DNA of 64,000 bases. Source: Burkholderia sp. GAS332. GTDB taxonomy: Bacteria; Pseudomonadota; Gammaproteobacteria; Burkholderiales; Burkholderiaceae. Below are positions 16,954 through 26,713 of the stretch, piece after piece; the stretch's first letter is position 1; each line of letters opens with the position of its first letter. The position numbers and the translations under genes are program-made. Where the stretch lies: the NCBI GenBank assembly GCA_900142905.1, contig FSRV01000001.1, positions 744,001-808,000 on the forward strand, in the 5' to 3' direction. Under the pieces are notes generated by a model, which was given only the letters and a program-made list of their open reading frames with translations, did not search any database and had not been told where the DNA came from.

Positions 16954-18522
16954 TTAACGGCCCCGCGCGCCACTGCGCGTCGGCTGGCCGCCACGCGGTG
17001 CGTCATTGCGCGGCTTTGCGCCACCCAGCAAAGCACCCGGATTGCCACCTTGCGGCTTGGCGCCCTGCGGCTTGCGCGGCGCATGTTGCGCGGCGCCGCC
17101 TTCGTGCGCCGCTGCACGCGGCTGACCGTCATGACGCTGGCCGTCGCGGCGCGGCTGTCCGCCGTTGCCGTTACCGGCCGGCTTCGCACCTTGCGACTTC
17201 GGCTGCTGCTGACCATTCGCCGGGCGTTGACCCGAACGTTGTGCGGGTTTTGCTGCTGCTGCGCCGTCGCGGCGGCCGCCATCACGTTTCGGCGCACCTT
17301 GACCCTGACGCGGCGAACGGCCACCGCCGCCACCGCCACCCTGACCACGGCGCAGAATCGGTTCCGGCTTGGCAGTCGGATCCGGCTCAAAACCGGCGAT
17401 CACCTCTTGCGGCACCTGACGCTTGATCAGCTTCTCGATGTCCTTCAGCAGTTGCAGTTCGTCGACGCACACCAGCGAAATCGCTTCGCCCGATGCGCCT
17501 GCACGACCCGTGCGGCCGATCCGGTGTACATAATCTTCCGGCACGTTCGGTAAATCGTAGTTGACCACGTGCGGCAGCTGATCGATATCGATGCCGCGTG
17601 CCGCGATGTCGGTCGCGACCAGCACTTGCAGCGTGGCGTCCTTGAACTCGGCGAGCGCGCGTGTGCGGGCCGATTGGCTCTTGTTGCCGTGAATCGCCAG
17701 CGCGCTGATGCCGTCTTTCGTCAGCTGTTCGGCAAGGCGGTTCGCGCCGTGCTTCGTGCGCGTGAACACCAGTACCTGGAACCAGTTGTGTTGCTTGATG
17801 AGGTGCGTGAGCAGCTCACGCTTCTTGTCGCGGTCGACCGGGTGAATCTTCTGTGCGACGAGTTCAGCCGTCGTATTGCGACGGGCGACTTCGATCAGCG
17901 CCGGCGAGTCGAGCAGATTGTCGGCGAGCGTCTTGATTTCGTCGGAGAAGGTAGCCGAGAACAACAGGTTCTGACGCTTCGGCGGCAACTTCGCGAGCAC
18001 GCGCTTGATGTCATGGATGAAGCCCATGTCCAGCATGCGGTCCGCTTCGTCGAGCACGAGAATCTCGAGATGCGACAGATCGATGGTCTTCTGCTGCATG
18101 TGGTCGAGCAAACGGCCCGGCGTCGCGACGACGATGTCCACGCCGCTGCGCAACGCGCCGATCTGCGGATTGATGCCGACGCCGCCGAACATCACGGTCG
18201 ACTTCAGCTTCAGGTACTTGCCGTAGGCGCGCACGCTTTCTTCGACCTGGGCGGCCAGCTCACGCGTCGGCGTGAGGATCAGCGCGCGGACGACGCGCTT
18301 GCCCGATGCCGAGGTGACAGCGGGCATGGTGTTCAGACGCTGCAGGATCGGCAGCGTAAAGCCGGCGGTCTTGCCGGTGCCGGTCTGCGCGCCAGCCAGC
18401 AGGTCGCCGCCGTTGAGCACGGCGGGGATTGCTTGCGTCTGGATTGGAGTCGGGGTGGTGTAGCCGAGTTCGTGTACAGCGCGGACCAGCGGTTCGGACA
18501 AGCCGAGGGAATCAAAAGACAT
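16954..18522 (-). CDS. rhlE: DEAD-box ATP-dependent RNA helicase, RhlE type
   Basis: Unwinds RNA duplexes with ATP, typically in ribosome assembly and RNA decay. It has 522 residues from ATG 18522 ([16 protein letters not shown]); the frame is open to 18681 but the upstream part is not helicase-like. All core motifs are present: Q motif [45 protein letters not shown], then DIAARGID and [10 protein letters not shown]. The last 130 or so residues form a Gly/Gln/Arg/Pro-rich disordered tail, usual for RhlE in Burkholderia and likely to bind RNA and promote cold-stress condensates (inference). Confidence 0.95.
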   Translation of the reverse strand: MSFDSLGLSEPLVRAVHELGYTTPTPIQTQAIPAVLNGGDLLAGAQTGTGKTAGFTLPILQRLNTMPAVTSASGKRVVRALILTPTRELAAQVEESVRAYGKYLKLKSTVMFGGVGINPQIGALRSGVDIVVATPGRLLDHMQQKTIDLSHLEILVLDEADRMLDMGFIHDIKRVLAKLPPKRQNLLFSATFSDEIKTLADNLLDSPALIEVARRNTTAELVAQKIHPVDRDKKRELLTHLIKQHNWFQVLVFTRTKHGANRLAEQLTKDGISALAIHGNKSQSARTRALAEFKDATLQVLVATDIAARGIDIDQLPHVVNYDLPNVPEDYVHRIGRTGRAGASGEAISLVCVDELQLLKDIEKLIKRQVPQEVIAGFEPDPTAKPEPILRRGQGGGGGGGRSPRQGQGAPKRDGGRRDGAAAAKPAQRSGQRPANGQQQPKSQGAKPAGNGNGGQPRRDGQRHDGQPRAAAHEGGAAQHAPRKPQGAKPQGGNPGALLGGAKPRNDAPRGGQPTRSGARGR

Positions 18523-18736
18523 AAATGCTCTTTGCAATGCAGTTTCGCGAACGGCACCAGACGGCACCAAATGGGCCCAAGCGCGGCATGAACACGCCCG
18601 CATGGCGCGTTCGAGGCCAAAGCCCAGTTCCGGTCGCAGAGAAATCGGCGGCACGCGCGATACGCGTGCCGAATGCTTCAACGCGCTATGCAGACACGTT
18701 GACTGGCCTTAAGTTGCATTTCGCCGCCGTGGGATG

Positions 18737-19420
18737 TCACGCGACGTAGCGCGCAACACTGACGAATTGACACAGACTGCCCGCCAGTACGAACAGGTGC
18801 CAGATACCATGTCCGTGCCGGATGCGCTCGTCGTTGATGAAGAAGTAGATACCGGCGCTGTAGATGATCCCGCCGGCCACGAGCCAGGCGGTACCCGCTG
18901 CCGGTAAGGCTTGAACCAGCGGGCGGACGGCAACGAGCGCGAGCCATCCCATCAATACATACAGCACCATCGAAACGCTGCGGGTGCGTCGCCCGAGCGT
19001 CAGTTCCTGCACGATGCCGAGAGCGGCAAGCCCCCAGCTTACGCCGAATAGCGACCAGCCCCACGGTCCGCGCAACGTAACAAGTGTGAACGGGGTGTAA
19101 CTGCCGGCAATCAACAGGTAGATCGCCGAATGATCGCATTTCTGCAGCACAGCTTTCACGCGCGGGTTGCGCACGCTGTGGTAAAGCGTCGAGATAGCAT
19201 ACAGCACGAACAGCATCGCACCGTAGACACTGAAGCTGACCACCTTGTACGCGTCGCCGTCGAGCGCGCCCATGGTCACGAGCGTAGCCAGCCCCGCCAC
19301 CGACAGCACGGCGCCGACGAGATGGGTAATGCTGTTGAAACGCTCACCGACATGCACGGCTCTTTCCTCCTGCGCGGTTTCATTAGGGTTTGTACCACCC
19401 ACATGATACCGGTCCTGCAA
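18737..19420 (-). CDS. Hemolysin-III / PAQR-type membrane protein (YqfA-like)
   Basis: A 227-residue protein with seven predicted helices. Family motifs are present: ERFNSITHLVGAVLSVAG at the start, an HSVRN metal-ligand region (STLYHSVRNP), KCDHSAIYLLIAGSYTPF and a final GIWHLFVLAG His pair. Bacterial Hly-III proteins are PAQR relatives with unclear roles in membrane homeostasis. The first 20 or so residues are hydrophilic and variable; a later start is possible. It lies between rhlE and the cytochromes, all on the minus strand, but the terminator at 19421-19460 separates it from the cytochromes. Confidence 0.88.
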   Translation of the reverse strand: MQDRYHVGGTNPNETAQEERAVHVGERFNSITHLVGAVLSVAGLATLVTMGALDGDAYKVVSFSVYGAMLFVLYAISTLYHSVRNPRVKAVLQKCDHSAIYLLIAGSYTPFTLVTLRGPWGWSLFGVSWGLAALGIVQELTLGRRTRSVSMVLYVLMGWLALVAVRPLVQALPAAGTAWLVAGGIIYSAGIYFFINDERIRHGHGIWHLFVLAGSLCQFVSVARYVA

Positions 19421-19460
19421 AAACGAAGGGCGCGGCCGCGTTATTTCGCGGGCCGCGCCC
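19421..19460 (-). terminator. Terminator after the cytochrome c genes
   Basis: Arms GGGCGCGGCC (19428-19437) and GGCCGCGCCC (19451-19460); read on the minus strand the stem is followed by CGTTTTTG. It lies just past the stop of the triheme cytochrome. Confidence 0.8.
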
Positions 19461-19479
19461 CAGGTGCCTCACACGCTGC

Positions 19480-20778
19480 TTAGTCGAGCGGCGCCGAACG
19501 CAGATCCGACACTTGCTGCGGCGACACAGCCGTACCGTGGTTGCCCCAGGACATACGAATGTACGTCACGACGGCTGCCACTTCCGTGTTCGACAGCGCC
19601 TGGGCGAACGGCGGCATGCCGTACGGATGCGGGTTGCCGTCCGTGCTCGGCGGGTAACCGCCGTTCAGCACCATACGGATCGGATTGACCGCCGACGGCA
19701 TCTGGATCGACTGGTTGTTCGCCAGCGGCGGGAACGACGGCGGCATGCCGAGGCCATTTTCCGCGTGACACTTCGCGCAGTTGTCAGCGTAGATCTTCTG
19801 ACCTTGCTTCAACAGTTCGCCGCCGAACTTTTCCGAGGTTTCGAGCTGCAGCGGTTCCGGTGCTTCGCTCTTCTGCGGAATCGTCTTCAGGTACGTGGCC
19901 ATCGCGTTGATGTCGTCGTCCGACATGTATTGCAGGCTGTTGTGAACCACTTCAGCCATCGGACCGAACACCGCGCCACGGGCCGACACACCGGTCTTCA
20001 GCAGGTCGGCGATGTCTTTGGTTTCCCAGTCGCCGAGGCCGGCTTCCTTGTTCGACGTCAACGACGGTGCGTACCAGTTCTGCAGCGGGATCAAACCGCC
20101 GGCGAACGCAGCCGAGCTGACCGGGCCACCCATGGCGTTGATCGACGTGTGGCACATGCCGCAATGGCCGAGGCCTTCGATCAGGTAGGCGCCACGGTTC
20201 CATTCGACCGACTTGGTCGGATCAGCCTTGTACTCGCCTTCGCGGAAGAACAGCGTGCGCCAGCCGATCAGCATGTTGCGCTGGTTGAACGGGAATTTCA
20301 GTTCGTGCGGACGGCTCGGCACATTGACCGGCGTGACCGAGCGCAGGTAGGCGTAGATCGCGTCCGAGTCGGCGCGCGTGACCTTCGTGTAGCTCGTGAA
20401 CGGGAAGCCCGGGTACAGCAGGCTGCCGTCTTTCGAACGGCCCGTGTGCATGGCGCGGTAGAAGTCGTCCTGCGTCCACTTGCCGATACCGTACTGGTCG
20501 TCAGGCGTGATGTTCGGCGTGAACATCGTGCCGAACGGCGTCAGCATCGGCAGGCCGCCGGCAAACTGCTTGCCGCCGCGCACCGTGTGGCAGGCGATAC
20601 AGTCGCCAGCGCGGGCGAGGTACTCGCCCTTCTTGATCAGCGCGGCCTGGTCGGCGGGCGTTGCCGCCATCGCCGAGCCGTTATGCAGGTTGTCGCCGCC
20701 CGACCACAGGACGGGAACGAGTGCGGCAGCCGCAACGACGACGACTGCCGAGAGGGCGAACAAAGACTTGCGTTTCAT
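19480..20778 (-). CDS. Triheme cytochrome c (alcohol/gluconate dehydrogenase cytochrome-subunit type)
   Basis: A 432-residue exported protein with an N-terminal signal or anchor (SLFALSAVVVVAAAALVPVL). Three CxxCH sites each bind a covalent heme c: Cys60-Cys63-His64, Cys206-Cys209-His210 and Cys334-Cys337-His338. The spacing and the block GEYLARAGDCIACHT match the membrane cytochrome c subunits that take electrons from periplasmic alcohol, gluconate or sorbitol dehydrogenases. No dehydrogenase subunit is nearby. It is 21 bp downstream of the diheme cytochrome, so the two are an operon. Confidence 0.92.
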   Translation of the reverse strand: MKRKSLFALSAVVVVAAAALVPVLWSGGDNLHNGSAMAATPADQAALIKKGEYLARAGDCIACHTVRGGKQFAGGLPMLTPFGTMFTPNITPDDQYGIGKWTQDDFYRAMHTGRSKDGSLLYPGFPFTSYTKVTRADSDAIYAYLRSVTPVNVPSRPHELKFPFNQRNMLIGWRTLFFREGEYKADPTKSVEWNRGAYLIEGLGHCGMCHTSINAMGGPVSSAAFAGGLIPLQNWYAPSLTSNKEAGLGDWETKDIADLLKTGVSARGAVFGPMAEVVHNSLQYMSDDDINAMATYLKTIPQKSEAPEPLQLETSEKFGGELLKQGQKIYADNCAKCHAENGLGMPPSFPPLANNQSIQMPSAVNPIRMVLNGGYPPSTDGNPHPYGMPPFAQALSNTEVAAVVTYIRMSWGNHGTAVSPQQVSDLRSAPLD

Positions 20779-20799
20779 TTGAGTGTCTCTCCTGGTGCC

Positions 20800-21534
20800 T
20801 TATTGCGGTTCGCTGCCGCAGGCAAGCGGAGTCTTCATCGAGCGGGCCGGAGCCGGCACGGGGTTTTGTGGGGCCGTTTGCGTGGAAAGCCAGGCAGCGA
20901 CGGCGTTCACGTCTTCGTCAGTCAGACGGGTGGCGATGGTGTGCATGCAATCCGGTGCGATGGCATGACGCGAGCCCGAACGCCATGCGCCCAATTGCGC
21001 GCTGATGTAGTCAGCATGCAGGCCCACCAGACCCGGGATAGCGGGTTCCATACCGGTCAGCGCCTTGCCGTGGCAAGCCGCGCAGGCCGGAATCTGCTTG
21101 GATGCGTCGCCGTGCAGCACGATCTGCTGGCCGCGCTCGACGATGCTCGCCGACACGGTCGGCTTGGCCGGCGTGGGGTACGGCGGACGTTGTTGCGAGA
21201 AGTACGTGGCGATCTGATGGAGGTAGTCGTCAGAGAGATACGTGACGAGGTAGTTCATCGGCGGGTACTTGCGGCGCCCTTCACGGAAATTCTGTAGCTG
21301 GTTGTACAGATAGTCGGCCGGCTTGCCCGCCAGACGCGGGAAGTAGTCGTTGTCGGTACCTTGGCCATGCGAGCCGTGACAGGCCGTGCAGCCTTGCACA
21401 CGCGCTTCCATCGTATCGGGGGCCTTCGGTTGAGTCTGCGCTTTCGCAGCGCTATAGACACCCGCGGAGCCAATCAGCAGAAGGGCAAGCAGCGGGCGGA
21501 AAATGCGTCTTGAAGACACGCGTAACTCCATCAA
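20800..21534 (-). CDS. Diheme cytochrome c4-like protein
   Basis: A 244-residue periplasmic protein. It has a signal peptide (RPLLALLLIGSAGVYSAAKA) and two heme sites, Cys49-Cys52-His53 (CTACHGSHGQG) and Cys151-Cys154-His155 (CAACHGKALTG). The two halves resemble each other, as in cytochrome c4, which shuttles electrons to terminal oxidases. It precedes the triheme cytochrome gene on the minus strand with a 21-bp gap. Together they would form an electron-transfer pair. ATG 21531 is an equivalent start. Confidence 0.92.
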   Translation of the reverse strand: MMELRVSSRRIFRPLLALLLIGSAGVYSAAKAQTQPKAPDTMEARVQGCTACHGSHGQGTDNDYFPRLAGKPADYLYNQLQNFREGRRKYPPMNYLVTYLSDDYLHQIATYFSQQRPPYPTPAKPTVSASIVERGQQIVLHGDASKQIPACAACHGKALTGMEPAIPGLVGLHADYISAQLGAWRSGSRHAIAPDCMHTIATRLTDEDVNAVAAWLSTQTAPQNPVPAPARSMKTPLACGSEPQ

Positions 21535-21900
21535 AATCGGGGACCTGACCGAACTTCGAGCGGCTCGGTGTGAAGGGCAGCCGGCGCTGCGGCGACGCGG
21601 AATTCTATCATTGAAGGGTGATGGTGACTATTTGCCACAGAAGAGAAGGTTCCGGGTGTCACAGCCATGCGACAGTTTGACGCGCACCCGCCGCCCGGCT
21701 GGCGGGGCGGTCATCTAGATTTTGTCTGTGGCGTCGCGGCTACACGCCTCGTTCTCATCGGCTCGCATCACAAAGCAGGTTGAACCGACGCGCGCGCCGA
21801 CCATCGAAGCGTACACTTCCGGGCGCGCGGCGTTTGTCTGACGTCTGCGCCTCTCGGCTCAACGCCTACCGTTTTACTTTCCACAAGCTATCGGCCTTAC
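21535..21900. other. Divergent intergenic region between cytochrome c4 and copC
   Basis: About 366 bp holding the two divergent promoters. No ORF, RNA gene or strong repeat seen. No clear copper-regulator box stands out. Confidence 0.5.
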
Positions 21901-22278
21901 ATGAAGCTATTCAATTTTTCCCGTCCGGCGCTGCGTGCGTTGACGTTCGGCGCCGCGGCGCTGGTCATGACGTCCACGGCTTTTGCGCATGCGCATATGG
22001 TGTCGAGCGAACCGGCGGCGAACGCCGAAGTGGCCGCCCCCACTGAAGTGACGATTCATTTCACCGAACCGCTCGAACCGGCGTTCAGCAGGATCGAACT
22101 GAGCGATGCAAGCGGCAAGCCGGCCGCACCGGCTGCGGCGGAAGTCGACAAAACTGATGCAAAAGTGCTGCATCTGGCGTTGCCGCAGTTGACGGCGGGC
22201 CGCTACGGGGTGCACTGGACGGCGGTTGCTACGGACGGCCACCGCACGCAGGGCGACTTTGCGTTCATCGTCAAATGA
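21901..22278 (+). CDS. copC: Periplasmic copper-binding protein CopC
   Basis: A 125-residue small beta-barrel copper carrier. The signal peptide ends in STAFA, so the mature protein begins HAHMVSSEP, giving an N-terminal His. With DGH in WTAVATDGHRTQGDF this forms the Cu(II) site known for CopC. ATG 21901 begins right at the end of a low-GC stretch. It overlaps copD by 4 bp (ATGA), so the two are translationally coupled, handing copper to the inner membrane. Confidence 0.93.
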   Translation: MKLFNFSRPALRALTFGAAALVMTSTAFAHAHMVSSEPAANAEVAAPTEVTIHFTEPLEPAFSRIELSDASGKPAAPAAAEVDKTDAKVLHLALPQLTAGRYGVHWTAVATDGHRTQGDFAFIVK

Positions 22279-23204
22279 GCATGGACGGATTGTGGATCGG
22301 GCAGGTCGCCATGGCCGCGCTCATGAATGTCGCGTTTGCGTTTGCCATCGGTTCGGCGTTGCTCGGCGCGTGGCTCGCCAAGGACGCGCAGACCAAGATC
22401 AACCCTGCGCGGCCCGCCTGGTTGCGCGCCCAACGGTCGATGCTGACGGCTACCGTCGTGCTGGTGCTGGCGGACCTCGGCTGGCTGTGGTATCAGGCGG
22501 CGTCGATGAGCGGCGTTGCGCTGCCGGTGGCGCTGGGCGTGATACCGACTGTCCTGACGCAAACCCATGTCGGTTATGGCTGGAGCGTGGCGTTTGCCGG
22601 CGCGCTGGTGCTGCTGGGCACGGCCATGGCCAGTCATACCGGCATGCTGCGCAATGCGCTGCTGTGGCTGGCGGTGATCGCGATTGCGGCGGGCAAGGCG
22701 TCGCTCGGGCATGCGGCCGATGCCGGCCCGTTCTCGGCGGCGATCGCCATGCAGACGCTGCATGTGCTGGTCACCGGCGTCTGGGGCGGGTTGGCGATGG
22801 CGGCGGGACTCTCGGTATTGCCCGCGCTCGGCACATCCACCGCCCGTGGGATGCTGATCCGCACGGCGACGCAGGTATCGAACCTGTCGGTGGTGGCGGT
22901 CGGACTGGTCCTGCTCACGGGCATCTTCAATGCCGTGCGCGGTTCGGGCGGCTCCTTCGAAGCGATCGAGGTGAGCACCTGGGGTCATGTGCTGACGCTG
23001 AAGCTGACGCTGATCGCGCTCGCGCTGGTGCTCGGCGGACTCAACCGCTTCTCGGCGCTGCCGCGCTTGCGCCGCACGGCCTCGACGATGGACGCGCATA
23101 CCTTCGTCAACGTGCTGTATCTGGAAGCCCTGGCGATGGTCGGCGTGTTCGTCGCAGCGGCCGCGTTGTCGCACAGCGTGCCGGCATTCGCCGCGTTGGG
23201 CTGA
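22275..23204 (+). CDS. copD: Inner-membrane copper transport protein CopD
   Basis: A 309-residue protein with eight or nine hydrophobic segments. Family features include HVLVTGVWGGLAMAAGL with the conserved His and the later FEAIEVSTWGHVLTLKL and ALGGLNRF-like motifs (VLGGLNRFSALPRLRR). It works with CopC, from whose gene it starts by a 4-bp overlap. It is thought to move copper into the cytoplasm, for example for cuproenzyme assembly. The gene is followed by the convergent YodC-like gene and its terminator. Confidence 0.9.
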   Translation: MSMDGLWIGQVAMAALMNVAFAFAIGSALLGAWLAKDAQTKINPARPAWLRAQRSMLTATVVLVLADLGWLWYQAASMSGVALPVALGVIPTVLTQTHVGYGWSVAFAGALVLLGTAMASHTGMLRNALLWLAVIAIAAGKASLGHAADAGPFSAAIAMQTLHVLVTGVWGGLAMAAGLSVLPALGTSTARGMLIRTATQVSNLSVVAVGLVLLTGIFNAVRGSGGSFEAIEVSTWGHVLTLKLTLIALALVLGGLNRFSALPRLRRTASTMDAHTFVNVLYLEALAMVGVFVAAAALSHSVPAFAALG

Positions 23205-23207
23205 GAT

Positions 23208-23240
23208 AAAAAAGCGCCGCACAGCAAAAGCGTGCGGCGC
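23208..23240 (-). terminator. Terminator of the DUF2158 gene, possibly bidirectional
   Basis: GCGCCGCAC (23214-23222) and GTGCGGCGC (23232-23240). On the minus strand it is followed by TTTTTTATC (23213 downward). It separates copD from the convergent small gene. Confidence 0.88.
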
Positions 23241-23287
23241 AATACACACGGTCGCCCGGCGGTGGCCGGCTGATCCGTTACTGCCCT

Positions 23288-23518
23288 CTAGGCTGTGAGC
23301 GTGCTGTGCGCCCGTTCCAGCGTCTCTTCCGGAAACATTTCCTGTTGCAGTTCGCCGTCGTCGCCGAACCACTGGCAGATCAGCCAGTTGCCCGGCGCGA
23401 ACAGCACCGGCCCGGTCCAGGTGACCGTCATCGGACGTCCGCCGGATTTGAGCTTCAGGACGTCGCCGGCGCGGTAGGCGGGGTGTGCAGGCGTCGCAGG
23501 TCTCTTTCCCAGTCGCAT
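23288..23518 (-). CDS. Small DUF2158 (YodC-like) protein
   Basis: A 76-residue protein from ATG 23518; an in-frame ATG at 23584 would make 98 residues but overlaps the upstream gene. It contains FRAGD-like YRAGDVLKLKSGGRPMTV and ICQWFGDDGELQQEMFPEETL. This is the pattern of the short beta-rich YodC/DUF2158 family, whose function is unknown. It follows the small membrane protein gene on the same strand and ends at a strong terminator. Confidence 0.8.
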   Translation of the reverse strand: MRLGKRPATPAHPAYRAGDVLKLKSGGRPMTVTWTGPVLFAPGNWLICQWFGDDGELQQEMFPEETLERAHSTLTA

Positions 23519-23544
23519 GGCGAGCGTTCGTTCGATGAGCCTGA

Positions 23545-23847
23545 TTATTCGAGGCCGAGCCGATGCCCGAGAATCGGCGCGCAAAACAGCGCGATCGCGC
23601 AGCCTGCTGCTTTGCCTTCCAGTTCCGCGCCCGCGGCATGTGAGCCGTACATCTGCGTCAGCAGATCAAAGAGTTGCGGCAGGCAGTACAGCACCGCGGC
23701 CGCAATAAAGCATTTTTCGACCACTGAGATGCGCCAGCCGCGTTCATAGGCGAGCATTGCGCCGATGATTCGAAGCACCCCGAACGCCACCAGCGCGCCG
23801 ACGGCGGCCTGTTCGCGGATCAGATAGTCTGGAAGAAATTCGCCCAT
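23545..23847 (-). CDS. Small hypothetical membrane protein
   Basis: About 100 residues from ATG 23847 (MGEFLPDYLIREQAAVG); the frame is open to 23901. There are three hydrophobic stretches (AAVGALVAFGVLRIIGAML, VVEKCFIAAAVLYCLPQLF, AAGCAIALFCAPILG). No known domain. It is likely co-transcribed with the YodC-like gene 26 bp downstream. Confidence 0.7.
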   Translation of the reverse strand: MGEFLPDYLIREQAAVGALVAFGVLRIIGAMLAYERGWRISVVEKCFIAAAVLYCLPQLFDLLTQMYGSHAAGAELEGKAAGCAIALFCAPILGHRLGLE

Positions 23848-24099
23848 GATGTTCCCCGATGCATTTGTCGTTTGAATGCATTTGAGCAAGGAGCGGGCCA
23901 TGCGTATGTCTGATGCCGAACAAACGGCCCGAAAGCCTGTCTGGATAAGGCTTTGCGCAATGCGGGGCGGGGCCTTGAAAGGGCCGGAAAACGCGTCTTC
24001 AGGCCGTTCCTGTCCGCGATGTTACGTAACTGAGACGGCGCACGCGTCACGTCACCGTAACGCGCGCGCCGAGTGCCGGAAAGCGCTTTGAAAGACGCC

Positions 24100-25389
24100 T
24101 CAGCGGATCCGTTCGATTCGCCCCACCAGGAACAGATAACACAACGCGCCGACCAGGCCGACACCGCTCATGAAGACCAGTGCGGGTTTAAAGTCGTTGT
24201 TCCTGACGATGAGGCCGATCACGATCGGCACGCAGATCGACGACAGGTTGCCCATCAGATTGAACATGCCGCCGGTGAGGCCGAGCAACTCCTTCTTTGC
24301 CATCGACGACACCAGCACCCATGTGATCGACGAAAAACCGCTGCCGAAGAATGCGATCGCCATGAAGAGGATCACCATCGAAGTCGTCTCGACATAGTTT
24401 GCACCGACGATCGCCGTGGACAGCAGCAAGCCCGTTACGATCGGCACCTTGCGTGCGACGGTGGCCGACACGCCGCGTTTGATCATCCAGTCCGACAGCA
24501 GACCGGAAGTCAGAATGCCGACAAACGCGGCGAGAAATGGCACCGCCGCCATGAAGCCGGCCTTTAGAAAATCCATGTGCCGGTATTTGACGAGGTAGGT
24601 GGGAAACCACGTCAGGAAAAACCACAATGTCGAGGTGACCGCGATCTGGCCGATATACACGCCCCATAGCTTGCGGTTGCCGAGCACCGCGCGCCAGTCG
24701 GCGGCCGTATAGCGCGCGCGGGCGCGGCGCGTGTCGCCCAGTTCGATGAGGCCCCCGCCTGCGCGGATCGTTTCGAGTTCGGCTTCGTTCACATCCGACG
24801 CTTCCGACGGCTCGCGATACAGCGCATACCAGACGAAGCCCCATGCAATACCGATCGCGCCGGTAAGAAAGAACACGCCCTGCCAGCCGAAATGCTGTTG
24901 CGTCAGAACGAGCGCGGGCGTCAGAAACGCGAGCCCGACATATTGGCCGCACGTGTACGTGGCAATCGCGCGAGCCCGTTCGCTATCGGGAAACCAGGTG
25001 GTCACGACGCGATTCAACGTCGGATAAGCCGGTGCCTCCAAAGCGCCGAGCAGCACACGCAGTGACAGCAGCATCGCAAACGCGCTAGCGAAGCCCTGCA
25101 GAATCGTCGCCAGCGACCATAGTCCGATAACGAGCGCCAACAGGAGCCGGGGCCGCGTGCGGTCGACCAGCATGCCGCCGGGAATCTGCAGCAATGCGTA
25201 CGACCAGCCGAATGCGGAAAACACCAACCCCATATGGGCCGGATCGAGTTGCAGGTCCTGAGCGATGGCGGTGGCTGCGATCGACAGATTGCTGCGATCG
25301 AGATACGTGATGACGACGGTGACGAACAGCATCGCAAGCAGACGGTGGCGCTTGCCGGTCGCTTGCGTTTGAAGGTGGGTTGTCTCCAC
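24100..25389 (-). CDS. MFS transporter of the anion:cation symporter type (galactonate/glucarate, DgoT/GudP-like)
   Basis: A 429-residue 12-helix permease. The opening TYLDRSNLSIAATAIAQDL, FSAFGWSYALLQIPGGMLVD and GALEAPAYPTLNRVVTTWF are ACS-family signatures shared by sugar-acid:H+ symporters. It is 94 bp downstream of dgoD on the same strand, so it most likely imports D-galactonate or a related sugar acid and sits under the same GntR regulator. The exact sugar acid is inferred from the neighbour. Confidence 0.88.
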   Translation of the reverse strand: METTHLQTQATGKRHRLLAMLFVTVVITYLDRSNLSIAATAIAQDLQLDPAHMGLVFSAFGWSYALLQIPGGMLVDRTRPRLLLALVIGLWSLATILQGFASAFAMLLSLRVLLGALEAPAYPTLNRVVTTWFPDSERARAIATYTCGQYVGLAFLTPALVLTQQHFGWQGVFFLTGAIGIAWGFVWYALYREPSEASDVNEAELETIRAGGGLIELGDTRRARARYTAADWRAVLGNRKLWGVYIGQIAVTSTLWFFLTWFPTYLVKYRHMDFLKAGFMAAVPFLAAFVGILTSGLLSDWMIKRGVSATVARKVPIVTGLLLSTAIVGANYVETTSMVILFMAIAFFGSGFSSITWVLVSSMAKKELLGLTGGMFNLMGNLSSICVPIVIGLIVRNNDFKPALVFMSGVGLVGALCYLFLVGRIERIR

Positions 25390-25483
25390 GGAGGTAGTCC
25401 TCTTGTTGGTTTTTCGGCCGTTGCCGCGGGCCGTGCAAACAAAACGCCGCCCGCAGGCGGCGCTCCGTCACGCAGTCACGCAA

Positions 25484-26632
25484 TCACCATTCCGCGACGC
25501 TGCCATCCTCATGGCGCCATACCGGATTGCGCCAGCGGTGGCCGACCTTCGCCATCTCGCGCACCTTCTCCTCGTTCACTTCGATACCGAGGCCCGGGCC
25601 TTGCGGAATCGACACGAAGCCGTCTTCGTATTTGAAGACTTCGGGGTTCTTGATGTAGTCGAGCAGGTCGTTGCCCTGGTTGTAGTGAATGCCCAAGCTC
25701 TGTTCCTGGATGAACGCGTTGTAGCTCACCGCGTCGATCTGCAGGCAGGTCGCCAAAGCAATCGGACCGAGCGGGCAGTGCAGCGCGAGCGCGACGTCGT
25801 ACGCTTCGGCCATCGACGCGATCTTGCGGCACTCGGTGATCCCGCCCGCGTGCGACGCGTCCGGCTGGATGATGTCGACGTAGCCGCCCGACAGGATGTG
25901 CTTGAAGTCCCAGCGCGAATACAGACGTTCGCCCAAAGCGATCGGCGTGTTGGTCTGGTTGACGATGTCGCGCAAGGCTTCCGCGTTTTCCGACAGCACC
26001 GGCTCTTCGATGAAGAGCAGCTTGTACGGGTCGAGTTCTTTCGCCAGCACCTTCGCCATCGGCTTATGCACACGGCCGTGGAAGTCCACGCCGATGCCGA
26101 TGTTCGGCCCAACCGCTTCACGCACGGCGGCGACGTTGTTGATGACGCCTTGCACCTTGTCGAAGGTGTCGATGATCTGCAACTCTTCCGAGCCGTTCAT
26201 CTTCACGGCCTTGAAGCCGCGCTCGACGACGGCGCGTGCGTTGTTCGCGACGTCGCTCGGACGGTCGCCGCCGATCCACGAATACACCTTGATCTTGTCG
26301 CGCACCTGGCCGCCGAGCAGCGCATGAATCGGCACGCCGTGATGCTTGCCCTTGATGTCCCACAGTGCCTGGTCGACGCCTGCGATCGCGCTCATGGTGA
26401 TCGGGCCGCCGCGGTAGAAGCCTGAGCGATACATCACCTGCCAGTGGTCTTCGATCAGCAGCGGGTCTTTGCCGATCAGATAGTCGGACAGTTCCTCGAC
26501 GGCGGCCGCCACCGTATGCGCGCGGCCTTCGACCACCGGCTCGCCCCAGCCGACGATGCCTTCGTCGGTCTCGATCTTCAGGAAGCACCAGCGCGGTGGA
26601 ACGATGAAGGTTTCGAGCTTGGTGATTTTCAT
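25484..26632 (-). CDS. dgoD: D-galactonate dehydratase
   Basis: An enolase-superfamily enzyme that dehydrates D-galactonate to 2-keto-3-deoxygalactonate. It has 382 residues, the length of E. coli DgoD. The Mg2+ ligands are Asp183 ([11 protein letters not shown]), Glu209 (LFIEEPVL) and Glu235 ([10 protein letters not shown]). The catalytic His185 and His285 (ALHCPLGP) sit at the same numbers as in E. coli. RRGP-like [20 protein letters not shown] is also typical. It is transcribed with the transporter downstream and is divergent from the GntR gene. The later enzymes (DgoK, DgoA) are not in this window. Confidence 0.95.
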   Translation of the reverse strand: MKITKLETFIVPPRWCFLKIETDEGIVGWGEPVVEGRAHTVAAAVEELSDYLIGKDPLLIEDHWQVMYRSGFYRGGPITMSAIAGVDQALWDIKGKHHGVPIHALLGGQVRDKIKVYSWIGGDRPSDVANNARAVVERGFKAVKMNGSEELQIIDTFDKVQGVINNVAAVREAVGPNIGIGVDFHGRVHKPMAKVLAKELDPYKLLFIEEPVLSENAEALRDIVNQTNTPIALGERLYSRWDFKHILSGGYVDIIQPDASHAGGITECRKIASMAEAYDVALALHCPLGPIALATCLQIDAVSYNAFIQEQSLGIHYNQGNDLLDYIKNPEVFKYEDGFVSIPQGPGLGIEVNEEKVREMAKVGHRWRNPVWRHEDGSVAEW

Positions 26633-26713
26633 GGTGTGCGTCTCCTTGCGGCCTGGGTGCCTGCGGGTGTGGGCAATTTCGAGGATTCACATGCTACAAC
26701 AAAAGCGCGATTA

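Noticed and set aside
19390..21297. A 635-codon open frame on the plus strand across the cytochrome c genes
   Set aside because: It is the antisense of the two cytochrome genes, whose CxxCH motifs, signal peptides and spacing are clear. Arg/His-rich composition is typical of shadow frames in GC-rich DNA.
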